A DNA stretch of 64,000 nt, taken from Theobroma cacao. Its lineage: Eukaryota; Streptophyta; Magnoliopsida; Malvales; Malvaceae. A program made the translations under genes and the position numbers. The notes under the pieces were generated by a model, which saw only the letters and a program-made list of their open reading frames with translations, was not told the DNA's origin and ran no database searches. Shown in pieces: positions 22,990 to 34,800 of the stretch. Location of the stretch: positions 10,503,165-10,567,164 of the forward strand of contig NC_030850.1 of the NCBI RefSeq assembly GCF_000208745.1, read 5' to 3'. Numbering within the stretch: the first letter of the stretch is position 1; each line of letters starts with the position of its first letter.

Positions 22990-25908
22990 ATGGCAACTTC
23001 GTCGACCAAGTATGAGATTGAAAAGTTTAATGAAAGAAATGATTTCAGCCTGTGGCGTGTTAAGATACGCGCATTGCTAGTGCAACAAGGACTGTTGAAG
23101 GCACTGAAGGGAAAAGAGCATCTTCCCTCGAATTTATCTGATGGTGAGAAAGATGACCTTATGAAAAAAGCACTTAGTGCTATTCTCCTTGGTTTGTCTA
23201 ATGAGGTGCTAAGAGAAGTCACGGATGAAGAATCTGCTGCTGCAGTGTGGTTTAAACTCGAAAGTATTTATATGACCAAGTCCTTGACGAATCGGCTTTA
23301 TATGAAGCAACGATTGTATACTTTCAAGATGAGTGAAGGTACGTCCGTTAATACCCACATTGATGAATTTAATAGAGTTATTCTTGATTTAAAGAATATC
23401 GATGTTAAAATTGAGGATGAAGACTTAGCCCTAAATCTTTTATGTTCTTTGCTTCCATCGTATGAAAACTTCGTGGATACTATGCTATACGGTCGAGACA
23501 CTCTCACTTTCGAGGATGTAAGGGCATCTTTAAATTCCAAGGAATTGAAGAAGAAAGTTGTTGGTATCCAGAATGAAAATCAAGCAGAAGGTTTGGTTGT
23601 GAATAGAGGAAAAGATAGAGAGAAGGGTATAAACAGAAAAGGTAAATCTAGAGCAAAAGGGAAAACTTGCTGGAATTGTGGTCAGAAAGGGCATTTTAGT
23701 CAAGATTGTATCAAATTTAAGGATGATGAAAAGTTCAATAAGTCTGAGAATACTGCAAACGTAGTTGGAGATGACTTTGATACTTTTGAGGAAACTGATA
23801 ATGTTTTTGCAATTACTAATTGTAACCTGATGGATACATGGATCTTGGATTCGGCTTGTTGCTTTCATATATGTCATAGGCGTGATTGGTTTATAACTTA
23901 TCAATCCGTTAATATGGGCACTGTACAATTAGGAGATGATTTCTCTCTCTCAGTTGTTAGGATTGGCACAATTCGAATCAGGATGTTTGATGGTATGGTA
24001 AGAACACTTGAGATAAAACATGTCCTTGACATGAAAAAGAATTTAATATACTTGAGTTTGTGAGAGAAGAAGGGCTACAAATATAGTGGCCAAGATGGTG
24101 TCTTGAATGTATCTAAAGGAGCCTTAACTATCATGAAGGGCAAGTTATCCGGTGACCTTTATTGTCTAGTGGGAAACACGGTCATTGAAACTGTTTCTAT
24201 GGTCTCATCTAATGATCCTGAAGATGATGTAACACGTTTATGGCATATGAGATTTGGTCATATGAGTGAGAGAGAGATTAGAAAAATAAGTAAGCGTAGT
24301 TTGCTGTGTGGTCAAAAGAGTGGAAAGCTAGATTTCTGTGAGCAACATAGAGTGAAATTTAGCACTAAAACTCATCAAACCAGGAGTACAGTAAACTACA
24401 TCTATTTAGATTTGTGGGGTCCTTCTTCGGTGGCATCAACAGGTAGATTATTATACATGTGAATCTTTATTGATGATTTTTCAAGAAATGTGTGGACGTA
24501 TCTTCTGAAGGCTATGAGTGAAGTGTTAACCACCTTTTTGCATTGGAAGGTATTGATCGAGAAGCAGACTAAGAAAAGGATCGAGAGCTTTCGAACAAAC
24601 AAAGGTTTGAAATTTTGCAAAGGTGAGTTTGGTCTATTCTACAAGAATGAGAAAATCGTTAGACATCGCACTGTCGACAAAACACCATATCAAAACGATA
24701 TTGTAGAATTGATGAAGAAAACACTTTTGGAGAGAGCAAAATACGTGTTCTCAAATGTTGGCCTAACCAAAGTATTTTGGACAGAAGCTATCAACAAGGC
24801 TTGTTACTTGGTAAATCGGTCTCCATCAACTGCAATTGAATTTAAGACTCCCAAGGAAGTTTGGTCTGGTAAGCCTGCTGATTATTTTATATTGAGAGTA
24901 TTTGGTTGTCCTGTTCATGTTCATGTGAGTGATGGTAAACTTGAGTTGAGGGCGACAGAGTGCATATTCCTAGGCTATGCATATGGGGTGAAGGGTTATT
25001 GGTTGTGGTGTACTGATTGTAAGTTCCCCAAGTTTATGGTGAGTCAGGATGTTACCTTTGACAAGTCTGCATTACTTTGTGGGATAAAGTCTAGAATTGC
25101 AAACACATCAGACCAAGAAGTTGGCAAGCAGGTGGAGCTTGAAATCAATGCTCTTGTGACAGTGCGAGATGATAGTGAAATCCAGAAAGAATTGCAAGAG
25201 GTACAAGAATTGGTATCTCAACGAAGCATTACTTGTATTGATGGTGATTTTGATTCTTATGTTTTATTTGTGGAAGTAGAGATTGAAGAGCCTTACTTTT
25301 ATCATGAGAAAATTATATATGTCGAGTCTTCTAAGAAGATTGAGTCTCTACACTGGGATCAAACATGGGAGCTTGTGAAAACACCTAAAGTTACTATTGA
25401 AGTTGGCTTAGTGTGTGAAGGAGGTGCAAACATTAGTCGTAATGTGGTTGGCTTCTCCAAATCAGATTTTGCTGGTGATCTAGATAGTAGAAGATCTCAA
25501 ACGGGGTATGTGTTCACTCTCTCAGGATCTGCAATCAGTTGGAAAGCAGTTCTTCAATCAACCTTTGCTTTGTCTACAACTGAAGCTGAATATATGGCTG
25601 TGACCGAGGCAGTGAAGGAGGCTTTGTGGCTTAAAGGCTTGGTTAGTGATCTTGGTTTTGAACAAACACAAACAGTTGTGTTTTGTGATAGTCAAAGTGC
25701 TATACATTTGACTAAAAATCAGATGTTTCATGAGAGAACCAAACACATCCAAGTCAAGTGTAACTTCGTTCGAGAGATTATTTCTAAAGGTGAGATTGTA
25801 GTAAAGAAAATAGCTACAGATGAAAATCCGGCAGATATGCTAACTAAGTCAGTTTCTGGGATAAAGTTCAAGCATTGCTTGGACTTGATCGGTGTTCGTA
25901 GTGCTTGA
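22990..25908 (+). pseudogene. Copia gag-pol polyprotein: gag, protease, integrase, RNase H; RT deleted
   Basis: One reading frame runs through the whole element, broken only by TGA at 24061-24063 and TGA at 24460-24462. Start 'MATSSTKYEIEKFNERN' (gag). Zinc knuckle 'CWNCGQKGHFSQDC' near 23670. Protease 'WILDSACCFHIC' near 23840. Integrase zinc region 'LWHMRFGHMSEREI' with a shortened C-side ('DFCEQHRVKF', second Cys of the pair missing). Integrase core 'YLDLWGPSS' and '[14 protein letters not shown]', then '[17 protein letters not shown]' and '[10 protein letters not shown]'. After '[13 protein letters not shown]' (~25390) the frame jumps directly to RNase H '[18 protein letters not shown]', '[19 protein letters not shown]' and '[10 protein letters not shown]'. 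The entire RT with its YVDD-type site is absent, yet the frame is kept across the junction. Confidence 0.92.
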
Positions 25909-25976
25909 GGCCCATTGGGGCAGTGGCGGTGTCGACAGAGATTGGTTCGTAAGGTGGAGCTTGGTGAATTCAAGCC

Positions 25977-25989
25977 TAAGGTGGAGATT
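25977..25989 (+). promoter_or_regulatory. Polypurine tract of the Copia element
   Basis: A purine-rich run, 'aaggtggagatt', directly before the 3' LTR. This is where plus-strand synthesis would be primed. Confidence 0.75.
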
Positions 25990-26446
25990 TGTTAGGATAG
26001 TCTTGAATTGTGATTTAATTAGGATTGTTTAATTCTAATTAAATTAATATACCTTATAAAATAGTCTTTAAATCTAGTTAGACTAGAATAACAATTCCTA
26101 ATTCTATTAGGATAAGATTCCTAATTATATTAGGATAAGGTTATTGTATTTGGTACTATAAAAGGACCCTATGGGTTAAAGAATAATCATCACCTAAATT
26201 TAAAGAGAGTGATTTAGGTGTACGTGGGATAAGGGTTATGAGTTTGACACTGTTCTTGTAATCTCCTAATTTTTCTCTTAATGGATTTTTCTCTGTTGCT
26301 GTGCCCGTGGACGTAGGTCATCAAAAGATCAAACCACGTAAATTCTTGTGTTCTTATGGGTGTGCTTGATTTCTTTCTTTCTTTATTCTATTGATTGGGT
26401 TAGATCTTGGGCAATTCTTTAGAGATAATTTCGTAATTTTCCAACA
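25990..26446 (+). repeat. 3' LTR of the Copia element
   Basis: 457 bp, same ends as the 5' LTR, with about 15 scattered substitutions that are mostly transitions. Followed directly by ATAAT (26447-26451), the target duplication. Confidence 0.95.
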
Positions 26447-26954
26447 ATAATGGCATGTGCACGGGTCTAATAGCCCACCAGAATTGTGGACTTGGGTCAA
26501 CTACAGATATTATTATATTATTAAATAAAGTATTTTTATTTAATTTTAACTTTAAATATATATTTTTAATTATTTAAACATAATTTTTAGAGAGATCAAT
26601 CAAACTCATCTCAACTCATAAATACCTCTATGTTAATAACCAGTATACTCTTTTAACAATTGCAATTGAAACTCAAACATAACTTAAAACCCAATTGAAT
26701 TCGAGGTGACCCAAACTTATAACTATCTTCACTTAAATGTCTCATGATTAAGACAAACTAAAACCTTAAGACACATTTAGTTCACAGAATGTAATAAAAA
26801 GAGAATGAAATACTTAACATTTTGTCAAAGATATGATAGTCAATAAAGCAACATCTGTCGATAATAGAAAATTTGATCGTCAATATATTCCATGGAAAAG
26901 TCATCAAATCCGTCAGTGTTTGCATTAGTTAGTAATGATATTGGTCCTATTCTG

Positions 26955-27180
26955 TTGGTAAACAATAACACAACAACAAGAATACAAATTAAAACAAAAA
27001 TACAGCACAATAACAATAAAATAATAATAGAAATTAAAACAATAATACAACAACACAATTAAATAAAATATAATACAAATTAAAACAATAATACCACAAC
27101 AACAACGATAACTCAACAACATATACAATAACAACAATAGCAATAAAACAATTATACAAATTGAATACAAGAAAAACACA
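26955..27180. repeat. CAA/AAT-rich microsatellite tract, unit A
   Basis: A long interrupted array of 'aacaataataca'-type trinucleotides. The homologous tract in unit B (60335-60690) is longer. On the minus strand it creates Val/Leu/Cys-rich open frames (26840-27357) that are not genes. Confidence 0.9.
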
Positions 27181-28806
27181 AATTGAGGGATTTTTTTTTT
27201 TTGGGTTTATGGCTACCAAACGAGAGGAGCAAAAAAGAAGAGCAATGTGACTGACGGACAACGAACCTGAAAGAGAGAAGAGAGGGAAGGGTACGGTCAG
27301 CAAGAGAGAGAGGGTGCAATCGACGATGGGGAGGCTGGATAAGCCAACTGACAACACAGGAATGGCATGTAGGGGTTAACGATTGGGGGAGATGGGGGTA
27401 GATTTGAGAAGAAAGGTGAGAATTTTGATTCAAATAACCCCAAACCCTCATTATTGACTGAATATTCGATTGATAAAATCATAGTATGCCGATTTATATT
27501 CGATCGATAAATTAATAAGTACCTATGAAATCTTTAGTTGATAATATTATGTCATTCCTATTTCTTTGACACCAAATCATTACTGATCACTTATCAACTA
27601 TTTCGTTTTTGTCAGTAGCATCTTATCCATTGATTCATCGTCATTTGATTAGCAATTCATGGATAAATGAAAGCTTTTGTATGCTAGGGTTAGGTTTTAA
27701 CATTTATAGGGTAGTAATTTTACAAAATCATTAAAAATATTTTTGTCTAAAACTTTTTCAACCTATTTTTTGACTTATGGAATAACTATAATTATTTTAA
27801 TTTCTTGGAATGATTATTCTGTGAATCAAACAAAATGTAAGAGAGTATTAAAAAAGAGGGGGGAATGGCGAACTAAACATGTCAAAAGTAGCTTGAACAT
27901 GAACCGACGTGAGTAGAAAGCCACTACTCTTTACTAATGGACAGGTTCTCTGTCCAAACAAGGAAGCAACAGAAAAGAAAAAAAAAATTGACTGCTGGGA
28001 GATAATTGAGGAAAATTTTGATTTTATTAGGAATAAAGTTAATTGCGGCAATAATGGGTATAAACATAGGGAACAAAACCAATTAAATAATAATGACCAA
28101 ACCTAATATATTAATGCACAATATTCTAATTTGAAAAGAAAATATCAAGGACGATTAAGAAGAGGAAGGTTTGAAATTTTATTGATTGTGTTTAATTTCT
28201 ATTTACATTAGGAATTTGAATAAATTAAACTGAATTGACATAGATAAAGAAACTAATCAATGTATTTATTGTCTTGTAAAACGGGTATGTCAAGGGAATG
28301 ATGGACTGTAATGTAACAATGGGACATGTCAGCAATCCTTGCAGGATTGAAATGCCAATCCAGTTAATTTCCCTTTTTTTTTTCTTATTTGGGAAGAAAG
28401 AATTTGAATCAAACATTTTGAGTAAATAATATGTAATATTAATTATAATTAAGAATCAGATGACGAATTAATTAATTATAGAAAAATATCTCTCATGTTT
28501 TTACCCTAAACAAAAACATGAACGTTCAATGACCACCCAAGAAATTTACTCCACGTTTTTTCATACACAATTTGTTTCAAATTTATTGCTATATAATGCC
28601 CATCCAATGAAATAATTTTTCACTTAAATCAGAGAAAATGTACAAATGTTGTATTCTTGCTTCCTCAAAAAGCCTTGTGGCATTTCTATTTTGTTCAATT
28701 CAATGGAAATTGTTCCTCGTTTCTCCTTGTAGAGTCGATAATCTCCTGCTTCGGATCATCTATCGTTGGAAACTGATGCAAATAGAGACTCGATTTGTTT
28801 GAGAAA
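27181..28806. other. Rest of spacer A; no gene; HPPD absent at 28475-28518
   Basis: Non-coding sequence matching unit B 60690-61975. At about 28475 the match to B's HPPD upstream flank stops, and at 28519 it resumes with B's HPPD downstream flank ('gaacgttcaatgaccaccca'). Only ~44 bases lie between, where B has the ~1.7-kb HPPD gene. From about 28540 the sequence is the 3' flank of the minus-strand GDSL gene. Confidence 0.7.
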
Positions 28807-31800
28807 TTATAGAAACAGTGGTTCGAGGGAACGTAGTAAATTATCTGAGATAATTTTATTAGTTCGCTGTGAGGGGTGGATGGCATCCCAAAATACATAC
28901 TTATTTGCATCTGTACACGTGAGATGCCGATTGCACAGAATACCCATCTCGAACAGCCCTGTGCCACAACACCCTTCTTCTGCAACCTCAAATCCTGACA
29001 ATCAAACAAAAAACCTTATATGTTTATCATCAATTATTCAAAGCTTTACGGTGAATGTATAAGATAATAACTTTATATATCATTTAGTTTATTTGAGACA
29101 TCCATTATTTTTTTTAATGCAAGAGGATTATGAATCAGCCAGTTGGTTCTCCTTAATTTTTGAATAACCAATCAAATTATAAATTGCTCTACCCCCACTC
29201 ATCATCAGAGCTTGCTGATAAATCCAACTTGACTTGAGTCAGCTGAAAGTTCAGCATGCCCTTAAATTGGTCTGCTGTCTGCAAGCTCAATTAATGATAG
29301 TGCACAACAACTTTAATTTTGTTCACCGGAAAATTGTTAATCTCTAAAACCTAAATACTACTACCTAATTGCTTGTATAATAAATTTTCTCTATTTATAG
29401 CTTAAATGAATTCTGCAATCTTGATAGAGGTCTTTTGGACCTCTTCAACATCTAGTTATGGCAAGTGTCAAGAGTTGAAGAGATTTCGTTTCAGGCAGAT
29501 TTGAGTATATTCAAACATGTTAAATATGATATTTTGTATCCACCTTTTTTTTTTTACAAAAAAAAAGAAAATTGTAGATATATTGCGTATAATTAAGTTT
29601 TTGTACTTTTATTTTGAGTCAAATAAATTTTTATAGCTAATAGTTGATTGTGTAGCTTGTAAGAATTTGAACTTTTGCTAGCACTTGTTTTGGTGAAAAA
29701 AGCAAGTCGGGGCTTTAGCATATAGTTAAGCAAAGCAAATGATCATTTCTCGAATCCAAAGTAACACCATAATTTTATGTTCTGGAAGGTATGGAGAAAG
29801 GACAACGAATAGCACGACACAGAGGAAGGAACGATATGAGAAAATGGACATCCAATAAAGAAAGAATGAAACATGAAGACATTGAAGAATGGAGAAGCAA
29901 ACTTTTCACGATCTTTGTGGACAACATCATTTCCACAATGTCTTGGAGAGAAGTGAAAAAATGGTTTGACGGGTTTGAAGTGGTTGTTGACCTATACTTG
30001 GAAAGTAAGAGTAGATCATCTAGAGGTAAGAACTTCAAATTTGCGTTTGTTAAATACCACTACACTAAGGAGATGCAAAGGGCTACAAAGTATGGGAATG
30101 GTAGAAAGACAGAATTAGGCATATTGAAAGTTAAAGAAGATGAATACTAGTGGTAGGCCTAAAAACGAAAAAAGGATAAGGAATACCTACATAGAAACAC
30201 TGTGAACAGAGGTTGGTTGAGTAAGGGAGAGAGGAGAACGTATAGAGATGCCTTGATTTTTAAGAAAGGACAAAAAGCAACGATCGGGGAGTTGAACGGA
30301 AGGAACACTACTTAGAAGAAAGAAAGAACCCAAACTATAAGAGAGTTATCTGTTGAGATTCCAGGGACTAATATGGAATGGCTTAAGAGGAGCTATGTAG
30401 GCACACTGAAACAAGTTATCCATATCAGAACAGCTCAAGTGGGGATAAGTGGTAAAGGTATCTCAACAAGCATGAAAATCTTAAAGGGATGGAAAGTAGT
30501 CATCACCTTCGAGGATGAGGATCAGATGAACATAATTTTATACCTTTATCCTGAAGTTCTAGGAGTTCGGTTTGAATTTGTTAACAGAATCAAATCCTCT
30601 CAAGAAGGGAACATTGTCAAATCATGGTTCATTATTGAAGGCATCTCACTGCATTTATGGCATAGGAATGTGTTTAATGCGATTGTTAGGGAATGGGGAA
30701 GAGGTGTTCAACTTGATAGACCAACTATTCGTTCTGAGAGATTTGACCGTGTCAGGATATTGATTGAGATTACAAATGAGCAAAAGGTCTCACAGACGAC
30801 ACACCTAAAAATCAATTGCCTTTCGATCTCCTTCATGATAAGAAATGAAGATAAAAGGAATAGAGTGATGGATGTGAAGTATATAAAGAGATTGGAATGT
30901 CTCAAATAGTGTGGTTGAAACCAATCAGTAAAGACTGTGAGATGAAGATGGCAACAGAGGTGATTAAGGGGGGAAGTGTGATGAGGGTAGAAAAGTCTTT
31001 AACCATTTCAAATTCAAATTCAAATTCAAATCAACTATCCCAAGAAGAGAGGTGTCAAGGAAAGTCAAAGAAGAGAACATGATAAAGGAAGTCATGACGC
31101 ACGAGACATTAAGTAAGGAAAGCTGTCCAAAATTGGATAGGCCACTAAAGAATGATGGGTCATCGCATCAAAATGGGGCCACTTTTAGAGGGAAAAAGCT
31201 CGGATATGAGATTGAGCTTTGGGCCAAAAACGAGGAGATAGGTAATACCAGTAAAAGAAGGAAGAATAGGCTTGACCTATTTACAGAAGGCTGGAAGTTA
31301 GAGGGAATTAAGCTAGGCCCTGTGGAGAATGAGTTAGAACTAAGACCAAGCCTAGAGAAATTGAATGGAGGTAAGGCTTTGAATCAAAGGAAAAACCATG
31401 GGGAAGGTAAAAAATTAGAAGGCAGCGAATTACAAGGGAAGCAAAGGATGATGAACTCGAAGGTCAAAGTGTTGTCAGATTTTGTGATAGGCAATAGAAG
31501 GTACATGGACAACAAGAATGCAAGCATTCAAATCCTTCAGAGATTGAGTACAAAATTGTGAGAAGGATTGAATAAAAAGATACAGATTAGAAAGAAAGAA
31601 ATACGATTGAGAGAAAGTCGATAGTGGATAGTTGCATAAGAGTTGCAGGAACAGGAAATAAGGGTAAGAACGAAGAGCTTAGAATATCATATGGCCAAAG
31701 GACCAAAGAATTGAACTAGAGCTTCATATCCGATCAAAAAATGGATCAATGTAGAGCAAAGAGGGATGAAACAAGAAAATTTCTTAGGAAACTGAATCAC

Positions 31801-34800
31801 TGATGAAGATATCCAACATCGAAATGTAGTGGTAATAAGGGAAGCAGAGGCAACTTACAAAGTAGGAATTCAATTAGAGATGGTGTATAAGCAAGATACA
31901 TAGACTATGATAAGAACTTTTGCTACTGTGGAGTTAGAGGAATTGTAAAAAAAAGAGGTCATGCTCTTTGAATGGTATGTCTTCTTGCTTGGGTTGTTTT
32001 TATGAGTCCATAATATCGTCTATTTCTTGGAATGTCAAAGGTATGGGTAAACCAAAAAAGAAAAGGGCCCTTAAAAGCTTGGTTGCTGTACATAGTCCCA
32101 AATTCCTTTTGGTACAAGAAACCAAATGCCAAGAATTGAAACAGAGAATAGTAAAAAGCATTTAGGGAAATAAGAGGCTCGAGTGGGTGACATCACCTAC
32201 AATTGGGAGTTTTGGAGGTTTCTTGTCATGTTGGGATGAAGACTTTTTTGCTGTTGAAAAGGTAATTGTTGACAAAAGATACATTGTTATTGTAAGACAG
32301 GTTAATGAACTTAATATTAGGTGTAGAATGGGCAATGTATATGGTGCCAATGTCAATTCTGAAATACAGAATTTCTGGGATGATTTAAGAAGGATAATAA
32401 GTGAAGAAAATATCTCTTGATGCATAAGAGGGGATTTTAATGTGGTAAAAAATAGTGAAGAAAAATTAGAGTCACCACTAGTGAAAAAGCCATGGAGAGT
32501 TTTATGGAATTCATAGAGGATTGTAGTTTGGTAGACTACCCATGTCGGGCGAAAAGTTCATGTGGGTGAGTAATAGAGAAGTCATGTCCTATAGTAGACT
32601 TAATCGATATTTAATCTCATTGGAAATCGTGGAAGCCTATCACAGGATCCAGCAGTTGTGCCTACCACGATCAATATCGGATCACAACCCTATTGCACTC
32701 ACCATGTAGGAAAAGAATTGGGCCCCAAAGTCGTTCCACTTTTCAACCATTGGTTAAACAAAGCCACATTCCAACCAATGTTTGATAAAGCATGGAAGAA
32801 GGCAGCCACTATTAGAGGGTGCAAATGTAATATCTGGTACAGATTGAGGGAAACTAGCAAATGTATCAAAGATTGGCAACTTTATCTTTAAGGGATCGAC
32901 AGATAAAATATTAGCAAAAAATAGAAGCTAAAATTCACAATCTTTAGTTGGAACAGCAAAATTACGAAAACACTAGTGAGATTAAAAAAAAAGACAATAA
33001 AACTGAAAACTAAATTATGGGGAGCATTAAAAGCTAAAGAGATAACTTGATAGTAGAAATCCAAGGTAAGGTGGTATCTTGAAAGCGACAGAAATATGAG
33101 ATTTTTCCACAATATCGCTTCGACAAGGAAGAAAAGAAACACAATAAGTTCTATTGTAATCAATGAAAGGGCAGTTAAGGATCTTGGGATCCTAAATATG
33201 GAAATTATGAGCCACTTTCAATCTTTGTATGAAAAAAGACAGATGCATCATTGAATGATCTAAAGGGCAAATTCAGGGTGCTCAAAGATAGCTCAATAAA
33301 AGCTTTAGAAAAGCCTTTTACTGAACAAAAAATTTGGAATTCCATTGCCAACTGTGATAGCATTCGAGCTCCAAGGCAGGATAGTTTTAATATGGGTTTT
33401 TTCAAGATACAATGGGAACTCTCAAAGGTGAAATAATGAAGATGGTCAATGACTTTTATGATACAACTTCTCCAGACAACAAGGTAAATACATAGTTTAT
33501 CATGCTCATACCCAAGTGTAGTGGCCCTGCCTCTAAATGATTATAGACCAATACGTCTTGTTAGCAGTCTCTACAAGATTGTTGCCAAAACCCTAGCCAA
33601 CAGGCTAAAATTGGTAATTAACGAGGTTTTCAACGAGAACCAACTTGCTTTTGTTGTTGGTCGATAACTTTTTAACTGCCACCTCATTGTAAGTGAGGCC
33701 ATTGATTATCTAAGAAAAGAGGTGACTGATGGACTATTATTCAATGTTGATTTCGAAAAGGCATACAATTATGTGGATTAAGAGTTTCTTGACTTTATTT
33801 TGGGCAAAAATAGGATTTGGCATCCAATAGAGAAAATGGTTTAAAGCATGTCTTTCTTTAGCATCCATATCTATTCTAGTCAATGGCAACCTTACAAATC
33901 AGTTCAGAATGAGATCAGTACTACACCAAGGATGTCCACTCTCGCCTTTCCTATGTAATTTTGTGGCGGAAACTTTTAGTGTGCTTATGCTCAAAACTAC
34001 CAGTATGGGACTTTGTTAGGGAGTGAAAGTTGGCAGAAACCAGATGGTTGTCTCTCATTTGTAATTTGCTAATGACACTGTAATTCTATGCAAATCGATT
34101 TCAATAGCCTTATTAATGCTAAACATTTGCTGAGGTGTTTCTAGGTAGTTTTCGGACTCAAGATTAATTTACAGAAGAGTTGTTTATTTGGCACTGGTCT
34201 TGATTATGAAACTACTGTGGAATAGGCAAGAAAGATTGCTAGCAAAGCAAACAAATGGCCTATAACTTACTCAAGATTACCTTTCGACACCATAATGAGC
34301 TCGATTAAGATGCGAAAGTCTATTGTCGACAATTAGAGGCAAGACTCTCGATTTGGAAAGTAAAGTCCCTTTCTTTTAGATGAAGAATAACCTTGTTAAG
34401 AATAGTCTTTAATAGCCTACTAGTCTTTTTTATGTCAATGTTTGCAATACCAACCGGAGTTAAAGAAACCCTTGATAAATTACAAAGACGTTTCCTATGA
34501 GGTGGTACTATCAAGAGGAGAAGGATACACTATGTCAGCTAGGAATCAACATACTTGTATTGTGACTTAGGCGAAATCAATCTTGTCGATCTCCATGTAA
34601 AGAATAAAGCCCTCCTTAACAAATGGCTTTGGCAATTCAATAATGAAATTGGAGTTTTCTAGAAAGAGTTAAGAAAATTGAGTATGATTCTCACACATTG
34701 GTGCCATTGAATGCCAACTCAAGAAGATTTTCCAACATGTGGAAAAACATAGTGAAGCCACTTAAGGATAACTCTAAAATGGCGAGCATCACTTGTGATG

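Larger units (their letters stand above)
22487..26446 (+). mobile_element. Ty1/Copia LTR retrotransposon, RT-deleted, in spacer A
   Basis: Complete at both ends: two 457-bp LTRs (TGTTAGG...CCAACA), primer-binding site, gag-pol frame, purine tract, and a 5-bp target duplication ATAAT (22482-22486 and 26447-26451). Unit B keeps the unoccupied target with a single ATAAT (58233-58237). By hand count the LTRs differ at about 15 of 457 positions (~3%), so the insertion is fairly recent. At 3.96 kb it is shorter than a typical ~5-kb Copia because the reverse-transcriptase domain is missing. It cannot move without help in trans. Confidence 0.95.
19710..28817. repeat. Segmental duplication unit A (spacer A)
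   Basis: Collinear with unit B (54215-64000) in the same orientation. Matching blocks: 19710-20582 with 54215-55053; 21382-21560 with 57874-58050; 22303-22486 plus 26447-26535 with 58050-58320; 26535-28475 with 59913-61975; 28519-28817 with 63700-64000. The gaps in A are two MITE-like elements and a Copia. The gaps in B are a solo LTR, an unclassified 1.6-kb insertion and the whole HPPD copy 2. Sequence blocks are near-identical over long stretches, for example 'ggacaggttctctgtccaaa' at 27939 and 61436. Confidence 0.9.

Noticed and set aside
24061..24462. Programmed readthrough of the two TGA codons in the Copia
   Set aside because: Copia elements use a single open frame. The missing RT and altered integrase zinc region already mark decay, and no readthrough context was recognised.
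28766..29062. 98-codon plus-strand frame
   Set aside because: Antisense to GDSL exon 3, which has the conserved block V on the minus strand.
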